Source: an uncultured Campylobacter sp.
GTDB lineage: Bacteria > Campylobacterota > Campylobacteria > Campylobacterales > Campylobacteraceae
DNA: 32,440 bases
Assembly (NCBI RefSeq): GCF_938030685.1
Contig: NZ_CALHHX010000014.1
Coordinates: 1-32,440 of the forward strand
Direction: 5' to 3'
Every line of letters begins with the position of its first letter. Positions within the stretch are counted from its first letter, which is position 1. Shown piece by piece: positions 15,763-23,183 of the stretch. A program made the translations under genes and the position numbers. Below the pieces are notes generated by a model. The model was given only the letters and a program-made list of their open reading frames with translations. It ran no database searches and had not been told where the DNA came from.

Positions 15763-16696
15763 TCGTTTCCTTTTTAGTTTTGCTATTTGCGCAGCACTCG
15801 ATTTATATTTTCTGCGCATGCTAAGCGCAGAATTCTCACGCCGTGCTTTCTGCACTTACGCGACACTCTATTTGCGACCGCTACGCATGGAATTTTTGCG
15901 CTTAGTTTGCTCTGCGCGAAGCATACCTAAATTTTAAACGCAGCATGAGCGCTTTTGATGCGAGCGAGCTGTATTCCAGTTTATGCCCCACTTCTAGCCC
16001 AGATACGCTCGATGCATGATTAAATTTCACGTCTTGCTTGACAGACTCTAAAATTCCGTGCCGTGCAAATACGTTCTTAAAATTTTGCGCCGTATTTAGC
16101 GGGCTTGGAATTTCTCAGCATTAAATTTTACGCCGCCAAATCTCGCACTGCCAAAACAGCTCCTTTAAATTCTTTAATTACGAACTTAAACTAAAAGCAT
16201 AGTCAAAGCTCTATTGGTAGAATTTCGTGCCCATTTTGCGATTTTACGCGCCGCAAAAATAGAGGCGCTTGGTAAAATTTTACGTTTGACTATACGCATA
16301 ATTTAGCCGCTTGGCTCTTGCTTGGCGGCTTGGCCCTGCTAAATTTTAAAGCTTCACAGCGCAACTAAGATTTTTTATCGTCCTCGATTCTCGGCGCAGC
16401 TTGCACTTGCCTCACCTTGCATGAGCCTAGGCTCAAGGTGCGTTAAAGCCATGTAGGCGGTACGTCGTTAAAATTTAACGACTTTTTAGCAGCTTGCGCG
16501 CCGCTTTTGTGTACACTTCCCATATGGCATCGCAGACGCAGACGGTGCACCAAGCATCCTCGGAGGCAGGCACACGACTTTTATACGGGACGACGCAGAC
16601 GGCTCATTTAATGCGTCGTAGATGCAAAACGCGGGCAGACGCATCAAATCAAGCGCACAGCCCGCAAGTTTCATCTTTAAGCTTACAAGCCGTAGA
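15763..16696. other. Gene-poor spacer upstream of cmoA
   Basis: About 930 bases without a supported gene. It contains a perfect 8-base hairpin, TTCTGCGC (15810-15817) with GCGCAGAA (15825-15832), in the cmoA leader. AAATTT/AAAATTTTA repeat elements occur around 16060-16290, and a plus-strand terminator-like structure at 16464. A 62-codon minus-strand frame (16486-16674) is dominated by CGTCTGCGTC-like repeats and lacks a ribosome site, so I do not call it. Confidence 0.5.
16464..16487 (+). terminator. Plus-strand terminator-like hairpin with no assigned gene
   Basis: GTCGTTAAAATTTAACGAC is palindromic and can fold as a 7-base stem with a 5-base loop, followed directly by TTTTT. No plus-strand gene lies upstream, so it may end an unannotated small RNA. 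A second hairpin (CACCTT, bulge GCAT, GAGC-CTAG-GCTC, AAGGTG; 16413-16440) lies just before it. Confidence 0.4.
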
Positions 16697-18097
16697 TTAA
16701 AATTTGCGGCTTCGTAGTACCGCCTCCGCCTCTGAAACGTCTTTTAAAATCTGCTCTTTAAGCTGCGCTAGATCGCTAAATTTGCGATTTTCACGTAGGA
16801 ACTTTATAAATTTCACGCAAGCAAATTTCGCGCCGCTGTTTTTGTCCGCAGCCTCTAAAATTTTATTTTCGGCGTCCAAGCTCTCGCTCGCCGCAAAATT
16901 TTGTGTAGAAATTTCAGCCGAATTACACGCCGAAATTTCATCTAAATTTTGCGCAAAATGTGCGGCTTGCCCCCCGCAGCACGGCGCGCGATCTTGCGCG
17001 GAATTTAAACCAGCCTCAAAGCCCGCAAAGTCCCCTAAAATGTGCGTTTCAATCGCAAAAGCTCCGTCGGTGCTGAGCCTATGTCCCAAGAAGCTCACAC
17101 TTGCAAATTCCTTGCTTCCGGCGCGCGTTAGGCTCGCATATACGCCGCTTTTTGGCATAAAATAGCCGCTGGCATCAAGATTTAGCGTCGCTACGAACTC
17201 CTGCGTCCCGCGCCCCTGACCGCGCACGATCCGCCCGCAGATCTCGTAATCTCGTCCTAAAAGCTCCGCCGCCTCTTCGCACCGACCACGCGATAAAAGT
17301 TCCTTGATCCTACTTGAATGCACGCCGCCGCCGCTTAAGCAAAACTCCCCTAAAACGTAGGTTTGCCCGCGAAATTCGCGCCGCAAAAACTCCGCGTCCC
17401 ACGCCCTATCACGCCCAAATCTAAAGTCCTCGCCTACGACGATTTTTTGTAGATTTATGAAATTTTGCCTTAAAAGTGCGATAAATTCGCCTCCGCTAAG
17501 GCTTTTGATAGCGCGTAGATCGCAATAAAAAATCTTTTTGTCCGTAAAAGCCTGCCGCGACGCAAAAGGGGTTAGCTTCGTGCCACCACCTGCTAGGATT
17601 ACGATTATTGCGCCTTGCTCGCCTAGGCGCTCAAATAATTTTTGATGTCCAAGGTGCATGCCGTCGAAGTTACCGATCGCTACGGCGTGCACATTATCGC
17701 GGTTTGCGCCTTGTAGCGTTGCGAAAATCTCGCCACGTGTGAACTGCTCGCTTAGGCGCGCACGCAGCACTTCCGCACAAGCAGGAAGCGCGCTTTGAGC
17801 TTGTGCGTCTACGTCATTGCTGCAAGCGTCGTTATAAGCCGTTTTACTGCCAAAAGTCGTTTCATTGCTGCAAGAGGTGTCGGTGTCTGCTTCATCTGCG
17901 CGGTGCGCATCGCCGGCTTTGTTTTCACTCAACTCTTGCCTTGGGCGTTTGATATTTTGAGATGAATTTTCTCCATTGCTTGTGAAATTCTGTTCCGTAA
18001 AATTTTTCAAGCTGGAATTCTGCGCTACGAAATTTTGCTCTTTAAAATTCCGTAGCGAAGCCTCTGTATGGTCTTTACATGATTTTTGATTAGCCAT
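16697..18097 (-). CDS. ribF: Bifunctional riboflavin kinase / FAD synthetase with low-complexity insertions
   Basis: Converts riboflavin to FMN and then to FAD. The FAD synthetase domain has AIGNFDGMHLGHQ (140-151, nucleotidyl-transfer motif), VVGEDFRFGRDR (220-231) and HSSRIKELLSRG. The riboflavin kinase domain begins at GRIVRGQGRG (288-297) and includes SGVY and the catalytic region AIETHILGDF (348-357). At 466 residues it is far longer than the usual 280-310. The excess is a low-complexity N-terminal extension (about 1-110, with NFKEQNF and NFTEQNF repeats) and an insert at about 361-423 inside the kinase domain (DEISACNS, AEISTQNF, ENKILEA). The true start may be a GTG or TTG nearer residue 110; ATG 18097 is supported by its 1-base overlap (TAATG) with the lipocalin stop. 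The domain continues normally after the insert (VKFIKFLRENRKF). Confidence 0.9.
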   Translation of the reverse strand: MANQKSCKDHTEASLRNFKEQNFVAQNSSLKNFTEQNFTSNGENSSQNIKRPRQELSENKAGDAHRADEADTDTSCSNETTFGSKTAYNDACSNDVDAQAQSALPACAEVLRARLSEQFTRGEIFATLQGANRDNVHAVAIGNFDGMHLGHQKLFERLGEQGAIIVILAGGGTKLTPFASRQAFTDKKIFYCDLRAIKSLSGGEFIALLRQNFINLQKIVVGEDFRFGRDRAWDAEFLRREFRGQTYVLGEFCLSGGGVHSSRIKELLSRGRCEEAAELLGRDYEICGRIVRGQGRGTQEFVATLNLDASGYFMPKSGVYASLTRAGSKEFASVSFLGHRLSTDGAFAIETHILGDFAGFEAGLNSAQDRAPCCGGQAAHFAQNLDEISACNSAEISTQNFAASESLDAENKILEAADKNSGAKFACVKFIKFLRENRKFSDLAQLKEQILKDVSEAEAVLRSRKF

Positions 18098-18609
18098 TAT
18101 TGCTGCTTTGTCCAGACGATTTTTTTGGTGTCGTAACCGCTATGCTTCGCCTTTTTTAGATATAGGATGCGGATCGGCTCGGGCAGGGTTTTGGTGCGCG
18201 AGAGAATGTAAAGCTCACTCGTATCGGCGCCGAAGATCAGGGCGTAGCGATAGTCGCCGTCCACCTGCGCCACGCGGTAGAGGGAGTCGGAAATCAGACC
18301 TTTTTGATAGAGCAGGCCTACGTTTTTATCGCCTGCGAACTCTAACACGTGCTGCTCGTTTTCGATTTTACCAGAGCTTGTTTTGGCAGTTTTTAGAAGA
18401 TTGATCGTGGAGTTTTTATCGATAAAGCACTCGTACGCGGTGTTTTGCAGCTCGCCGCCGCCCTTCATACGGGCGATCTCATACCAGCCGCCGCTAAATT
18501 TAGCGATGTCGAAATTTTTTACCAGCGGCGCTTTTGGGCTTAGGCTTTTGGCGCATGAGCCCAAAAATAGCGCGCAAAACGCCAATATAATTAAGTTTTT
18601 AAATTTCAT
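18097..18609 (-). CDS. Lipocalin family outer-membrane lipoprotein (Blc-like)
   Basis: A 170-residue lipoprotein. The signal peptide ends in a lipobox, LGSC, with lipidated Cys19. The mature part carries the lipocalin signature FSGGWYEIARM (Trp42) and a typical barrel ending with YALIFGADTSELYILSRT. It resembles bacterial lipocalin Blc, which binds fatty acids or lysophospholipids at the outer membrane. Its start overlaps the tlyA end by 11 bases and its stop overlaps the ribF start, so it is embedded in the operon. I do not recall a lipocalin between tlyA and ribF in C. jejuni, so it may be an insertion. Ser20 is not used here: Ala20 follows the Cys, which usually signals outer-membrane sorting. 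Confidence 0.88.
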   Translation of the reverse strand: MKFKNLIILAFCALFLGSCAKSLSPKAPLVKNFDIAKFSGGWYEIARMKGGGELQNTAYECFIDKNSTINLLKTAKTSSGKIENEQHVLEFAGDKNVGLLYQKGLISDSLYRVAQVDGDYRYALIFGADTSELYILSRTKTLPEPIRILYLKKAKHSGYDTKKIVWTKQQ

Positions 18610-19702
18610 CGTTCATCCTTTTTAGAAGATAGAAAAATTCCCTATTTCCCTCTTTACCCGCGATTTTGCAGGCGCTGGCATATAGTACGGCAAGCCCCAG
18701 CTCGGCGCATAGCTGCTCAAATTTCGCCCGTGCGGCGCGCACTGCTTTTTCGTCCCTGAGCACGCCTTTTTTATTTCGCTTGATCTCCGTGCCGACTTCA
18801 AATTGCGGCTTAAATAGCACGATGAGAGCGCTTTTTGCAAGGCTTGCGAGGCTTTTTAGGATCAAATTTAGCGAGATGAAGCTCACGTCGCAGGTGATGA
18901 GATCAAATTTCTTCTCGCTTGCAAACTCCCTGATGTCGGTGTTTTCGCGCACGATCACGCGAGGATCGCGCCGCAAAATTTCGCTTAGCTGCGAGCTGCC
19001 GACGTCAAGCGCAGTCACGCTCTTTGCGCCGCGCTGCAATAAAATCTGCACGAACCCGCCCGTGCTGCTACCCACGTCCAAAACATCGGCTCCCGCTAAA
19101 TTTAAAATATCTTTTTGCGAGGGCTTTGTTTGTACCAGCTCCGCGCCGCCTTCGCTGCGGCATACGCCCGCCTTGCCGCCCGATTTGGAGGCTGTCGTAT
19201 TTGAAATCTCTGCCGTTTCGGCGCTAGTTTTTGCGGTACGGATCGCCTTAGTATTTGTTTCTGCGATCTTTGCCGTCGCCGCGCTTGTAATTTCGGTCGT
19301 CTCGTTCGCGCCTAAAATTTTATCCGTAGCCGCAAAATCTGCGCTTGAAATTTGCGTCATTACTCCGCCTGCTCTTTGCGTCGCTGCCGCTTTACTATTC
19401 GCGCTCTTTGCGTTGCTATACGGCTTTGAAATTTCTGCCGCCGAGTTAGGCGAATTTGCGCCGCAGCTTGCCAAAAGCCCGTTTTCAGCGAGCTCATCCA
19501 AAAAGCCCGCAAGTTTTAGCGCGCCCCTGCTTACGTAAATTTGATCGGTCGCGCTGATTTCGCCGCTCTGCTCGGGCGCGATCTGCGCAGAGGGCCTGTT
19601 TTGCACGGCGCCTCGCAGCAAAATTTTATCCTGCTTTATCAGTGCGGCAGCCTGATTTCTGCTGATTTTAAGCGTATTTGCGACGAGTAGATCAAATCTC
19701 AT
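18599..19702 (-). CDS. tlyA: TlyA-family rRNA 2'-O-methyltransferase with large internal insertion
   Basis: Methylates cytidine 2'-OH in rRNA (16S C1409 and, in some forms, 23S C1920). An S4 RNA-binding domain occupies residues 1 to about 60 (MRFDLLVANTLKISRNQA...), followed by a FtsJ-like methyltransferase with SAM loop DVGSSTGGF (209-217). The K-D-K-E catalytic set is visible: Lys63, Asp272, Lys298 and Glu355. The protein is 367 residues versus about 250 in the family. The extra 110 or so residues (about 79-192) are Ala/Thr/Ser/Glu-rich, with AEIS, DKIL and TEIT repeats, and sit between the catalytic-Lys helix and the SAM loop. The start overlaps the stop of the preceding 194-residue ORF in ATGA. 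Confidence 0.92.
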   Translation of the reverse strand: MRFDLLVANTLKISRNQAAALIKQDKILLRGAVQNRPSAQIAPEQSGEISATDQIYVSRGALKLAGFLDELAENGLLASCGANSPNSAAEISKPYSNAKSANSKAAATQRAGGVMTQISSADFAATDKILGANETTEITSAATAKIAETNTKAIRTAKTSAETAEISNTTASKSGGKAGVCRSEGGAELVQTKPSQKDILNLAGADVLDVGSSTGGFVQILLQRGAKSVTALDVGSSQLSEILRRDPRVIVRENTDIREFASEKKFDLITCDVSFISLNLILKSLASLAKSALIVLFKPQFEVGTEIKRNKKGVLRDEKAVRAARAKFEQLCAELGLAVLYASACKIAGKEGNREFFYLLKRMNDEI

Positions 19703-20283
19703 TTTACTTTTTCTCCGCGCTGCGATGAAATTTTAAAGCTTGTGCAGCTTTTGAGCGGCCTTGGGTTTAAAATTCTATCGCACAAAGCAAAGTCGCGCGT
19801 AGCAGTGCTACGCAGCTCAAATTTTACGCTGCACGCCGTAAATTTAGCCATACTGTACATTGCAGGTTTCGGCTCGCCGTGCGTTGCAAATTTTATCTCT
19901 CCGCTAGCGAAAATTTTAAAATTTTTCCTATCGGCGCAGCGTTCGCGCGCCGCAAAATTTGAGATATTCTCGCTTGCAGCCCTATCTATCGGCATCGCGC
20001 CCGCCGTTTTAGCGCCGCGGCAGACGGAGCCCGCGCGCCTCGCAGAAACCGCCTCTCGGTTTGCCATTTTTGAGTGCGCCTCAAAGCCTGACGATACCGC
20101 GCCGACCGCTCGATTTGCTACCCTCGCTTTTAGCGGCAAATTTACCGCCCCCTCACACTCTTTAAAATTTTTAAAATTCTCGCGCTTCGTAAAACACGCA
20201 AGCGCCGCAGGACGGAGGTTGCTTTTAAAATTTAACCCCGCACCGTTTATGTACGGCTCCAACATCAAGCAAAAAACCTTCAC
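19699..20283 (-). CDS. Unrecognised 194-residue ORF coupled between ligA and tlyA
   Basis: I do not recognise this protein. It begins with GTG overlapping the ligA stop (GTGA at 20283-20280) and ends overlapping the tlyA start (ATGA at 19702-19699). Such overlaps at both ends suggest translation in series with its neighbours. The sequence is basic and low in complexity, with repeated NFK/NFKNFK/KFEL-type pieces that come from AAATTT-rich DNA, no membrane helices and no motif. I recall a different, membrane-protein gene at this place in C. jejuni. A longer frame exists on the opposite strand (19742-20491), but it overlaps ligA and looks like a shadow. This may be a repeat-derived reading frame kept open for coupling, not a functional protein. 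Confidence 0.4.
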   Translation of the reverse strand: MKVFCLMLEPYINGAGLNFKSNLRPAALACFTKRENFKNFKECEGAVNLPLKARVANRAVGAVSSGFEAHSKMANREAVSARRAGSVCRGAKTAGAMPIDRAASENISNFAARERCADRKNFKIFASGEIKFATHGEPKPAMYSMAKFTACSVKFELRSTATRDFALCDRILNPRPLKSCTSFKISSQRGEKVK

Positions 20284-22286
20284 TTGCCGCTCCCCGCAAG
20301 CGTTTGGGGCTCGTTCTTGCCGGGTGAATTCGTGTCGGTCGTCGCCAGGCTCGCGAGCGCTTCAAACTCGCTCTCGTCGATCACCCGCACGCCAAGCGAG
20401 CGAGCTTTTTGTAGCTTGGAGCCCGCTTCTGCGCCTGCAAGCACGAAGTCGGTCTTGGCAGATACCGAGCCCTGCACCTTCGCGCCCATAGCCAAAAGCC
20501 TGGCCTTAAACTCGTCGCGCGGACGGCTGAGCGTGCCGGTGATGACGACGCTGCGGTCCGTGAAGACGCTTTTGGCGGTCTGCATCTGGGGCGCGCGCGG
20601 CGTGATTATTTCGCTTAAATTTAGAATTTTTTCGCGATTTATCTTGCAAAACTCCGTTAGGCTCCTTGCCATCGCCTCTCCAAAGCCCTCCAGGCGCAGA
20701 ATTTCATCCTCGCTTGCATTCAGCCAATCCTGCCCGAATGCCGCGGCGATCTTGCGCGCGGCCACCTCTCCGATGTGTTCGATCCCTAAAGAAGCGATGA
20801 AGCGCTCAAGAGGCGCGTTTTTGCTCGCGTTTATCGCGCCCAAAAGATTTGAAATTTTTTTATCCGCAAAGCCCTCAAGATCCGCCAAATCCTGCGCGCC
20901 GAGGGCGTAAATATCGCCGATCTTTGAAATTTTGCCGCTTTCAAAAAGCTGCGTGATCGTCGCATCGCTTAGCCCTTCGATATTCATGCATTTTTTGGAG
21001 CAGAAATAGATCAGCGAACCTATCACGCGCGCCTTGCAATCGAGGTTTTGACACTTTATGAGCGCGCCTTCGTCAAGCAGCCTCTCGCCGCAGACAGGGC
21101 AGCGATCCGGGCGCGAAATTTCGCTCTGCGTGCCGTCTCTGCGCTGTTTGTAAACGCTCGTGATCTTCGGGATCACGTCGCCGCTGCGGATGATGCCTAC
21201 GAAGTCGTTTTTCATCAGCCCAAGTCGCGCGATCTCGTCGAAATTATGAAGCGTCGCGTTTGAAACGTTCGCGCCGTCGATATTTACGCTATCTACGACG
21301 GCTACGGGGGTGACCGCGCCGGTGCGGCCGACCTGTAGATTGATCTCGCGCAGCCGCGTTACCTTTTCGACTGCAGGGAATTTGTACGCGACCATAAAGC
21401 GCGGGAATTTCACCGTATAGCCCATCTGGGCGCACTTTGAAAGCTCGTTTACGCGGATTACCATGCCGTCTAGCATCAGATCTTTGCTCGCGCGCATGCT
21501 ATGCAGCGCCTCGTACGCGCTCCTAATCTCGCTCGCGCTCTTGCAGATGCGGCAAAACTCGTCGCGCAAAAAACCTAGGCTACGCACAAACTCCATTATC
21601 TGCGAGTGCAGCGCAAAGCTTAACGAATGTTCGCCCACCCCCCACGGGATAAATTTTAGCTTCCGCTTCGCTACGATCGCACTATCTAGCTGGCGCAGGC
21701 TTCCCGCGGCGGCGTTGCGCGGGTTTGAAAACAGGCTCTCGCCATTTGCGGCGCGCTCATCGTTTAGCGCGTCAAAATCGCTCTTGGCGATCAGCGTCTC
21801 GCCGCGGATCTCGATCCTTCCCTCGTATGGGATCTGAAGCGGCACCGATTTGATCGCTCTTGCGTTTTGCGTCACGTCCTCGCCTATAAGCCCGTCGCCG
21901 CGCGTCGCCGCGCTTATCAGCACGCCGCCTTCGTAGGTCAAATTTAAGCTCGCGCCGTCAAATTTCGGCTCGACGTAAAACTGCGCGCCGCCCTTCTCGC
22001 CGCGAGCTAGCCACGCCAAAAGGTCCGCGTCGTCGAAAATATCCTCCATCGACCACATCTGCGCGCCGTGAGCGAGTTTGGAAAAGCCCTCGCTGATCGT
22101 GCCTCCGATACGCCGCGTAGGCGAGTACGGCAGTGCGAGCGCGGGGTTTTGCTCCTCGAATTTCTCCGCTTGCGAATAAAGCTCGTCGTACTCCTCGTCG
22201 CTTGCGATCGGCCGATCGTCGGTGTAATATGCCCGCGCCCACGCATTTAGCGTATCTATTGCGGATCTGTATTCATCGTAGTTCAT
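20280..22286 (-). CDS. ligA: NAD-dependent DNA ligase
   Basis: Seals nicks in DNA with NAD+ as AMP donor. The 668-residue protein has the full domain order: Ia domain, adenylation domain with active-site Lys108 in EPKFDGASL, OB fold, zinc finger (CPVCGERLL ... CQNLDCKAR ... CSKKC), helix-hairpin-helix repeats (DLEGFADKKISNLL; LEGFGEAMARSL) and a C-terminal BRCT domain (FTDRSVVITGTLSRPRDEFK). Length is normal except for a short tail after the BRCT domain (SLATTDTNSPGKNEP...). The ATG overlaps the stop of the preceding small ORF in ATGA, and no strong Shine-Dalgarno lies in front of it, so translation may depend on coupling. Confidence 0.97.
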   Translation of the reverse strand: MNYDEYRSAIDTLNAWARAYYTDDRPIASDEEYDELYSQAEKFEEQNPALALPYSPTRRIGGTISEGFSKLAHGAQMWSMEDIFDDADLLAWLARGEKGGAQFYVEPKFDGASLNLTYEGGVLISAATRGDGLIGEDVTQNARAIKSVPLQIPYEGRIEIRGETLIAKSDFDALNDERAANGESLFSNPRNAAAGSLRQLDSAIVAKRKLKFIPWGVGEHSLSFALHSQIMEFVRSLGFLRDEFCRICKSASEIRSAYEALHSMRASKDLMLDGMVIRVNELSKCAQMGYTVKFPRFMVAYKFPAVEKVTRLREINLQVGRTGAVTPVAVVDSVNIDGANVSNATLHNFDEIARLGLMKNDFVGIIRSGDVIPKITSVYKQRRDGTQSEISRPDRCPVCGERLLDEGALIKCQNLDCKARVIGSLIYFCSKKCMNIEGLSDATITQLFESGKISKIGDIYALGAQDLADLEGFADKKISNLLGAINASKNAPLERFIASLGIEHIGEVAARKIAAAFGQDWLNASEDEILRLEGFGEAMARSLTEFCKINREKILNLSEIITPRAPQMQTAKSVFTDRSVVITGTLSRPRDEFKARLLAMGAKVQGSVSAKTDFVLAGAEAGSKLQKARSLGVRVIDESEFEALASLATTDTNSPGKNEPQTLAGSGK

Positions 22287-22471
22287 CTTGCGCTCGCATC
22301 TTTAAATTTTAAAATTCCGCGCTCCGCTAAAATTTTACGTCGCGTTAGAATTTTACGCTCCGCGGCAGGCCCCTGCATCCCAAACACTGCGCCGCACAGC
22401 CTATTATCGTTAAATTTTGTGGGTTCGCTCGCTTTAAATTTCGTGTTTAAAAAGGCGCGATCAAATTCCAT
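22283..22471 (-). CDS. Small uncertain ORF (62 aa) bridging kdsB and ligA
   Basis: A 62-residue basic ORF that starts 11 bases inside the kdsB end and whose stop overlaps the ligA ATG (ATGA). It spans the whole kdsB-ligA spacer, which is an AAATTT-rich island (TTTTAAAATTCCGCG, AAAATTTTACG). The peptide shows no motif (ILTRRKILAERGILKFK). Either it is a leader that carries ribosomes to ligA or it is a chance frame; I favour a bridging frame without a product function. Confidence 0.3.
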   Translation of the reverse strand: MEFDRAFLNTKFKASEPTKFNDNRLCGAVFGMQGPAAERKILTRRKILAERGILKFKDASAR

Positions 22472-23183
22472 TGCCGAACTCCTTTAGCGCGCGCTCGTAA
22501 TCAGCCGGCGTGTCGATACCGATGCTCGCAGTTTCGATCCCAAGCATCGCGATCTTCTCGCCCGCGCTTATGGCGCGAAGCTGCTCGAGTTTTTCGGTAT
22601 CTTCCAGCGCTGAGGCGGGCAGGGCGCAAAACCTCTTTAAATTTTGCACGCTGTATGCGTAGATACCGATGTGACCGAGGTAGCACTCGCATGCCGCGCG
22701 CGGGTAGGGGATGAGCGAGCGTGAAAAATAGATCGCAAAGCCTGCGTTATCAAGCACTAGCTTGACTAAATTCGGATCCTCCGCCGCTTGAGGGCTTATA
22801 TATTTGTAACAGCTCGCCATAAATGCGCCCTTTTGCGCGATCGTCTCGCGGGTGAAATCTTTAAATTTAATCAAATTTTCGCTCTCAAAGAATGGCTCGT
22901 CGGCTTGGATATTGATGATGATCTCATCCTCCGCAAGCGCTGTGTTTGCGACCGCTTCAGCGATGCGGTCGGTGCCGCTTTGATGCTCGCGCGCGGTAAG
23001 AACGGCGTCAAAGCCGTAATCTTGCGCGATCTTTAAAATTTGCGGCTCATCTACGGCGATTAGCACGCGGTCTGCTTTGGCTGCATTTTGAGCCGTTTTG
23101 ATAAACATCGGCACGCCGCCGAACTCACATAAAATTTTATTTTTAAAGCGCGTCGAAGCAAGGCGCGCGGGGATTACTATCAT
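22461..23183 (-). CDS. kdsB: 3-deoxy-manno-octulosonate cytidylyltransferase (CMP-Kdo synthetase)
   Basis: Activates Kdo as CMP-Kdo for the lipopolysaccharide inner core. The 240-residue protein begins MIVIPARLASTRFKNKILCEFGG, the nucleotide-binding signature of the family, and contains IINIQADEPFFES and the ending GIDTPADYERAL typical of KdsB. I choose ATG 23183, which overlaps the thrC stop in ATGA; an ATG at 23195 would add MDQK. It lies in an operon with lpxK, another lipid A/core gene. Confidence 0.95.
   Translation of the reverse strand: MIVIPARLASTRFKNKILCEFGGVPMFIKTAQNAAKADRVLIAVDEPQILKIAQDYGFDAVLTAREHQSGTDRIAEAVANTALAEDEIIINIQADEPFFESENLIKFKDFTRETIAQKGAFMASCYKYISPQAAEDPNLVKLVLDNAGFAIYFSRSLIPYPRAACECYLGHIGIYAYSVQNLKRFCALPASALEDTEKLEQLRAISAGEKIAMLGIETASIGIDTPADYERALKEFGNGI

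Noticed and set aside
16486..16674. A 62-codon minus-strand frame just after ribF
   Set aside because: It lacks a ribosome site and motif and is made largely of CGTCTGCGTC-type repetition.
18666..19538. A 290-codon plus-strand frame opposite tlyA
   Set aside because: It lies wholly inside the well-supported tlyA gene on the other strand.
19742..20491. A 249-codon plus-strand frame opposite ligA and the 194-residue ORF
   Set aside because: It overlaps the end of ligA, has no ribosome site and no family character; it is a by-product of GC-rich codon use on the other strand.
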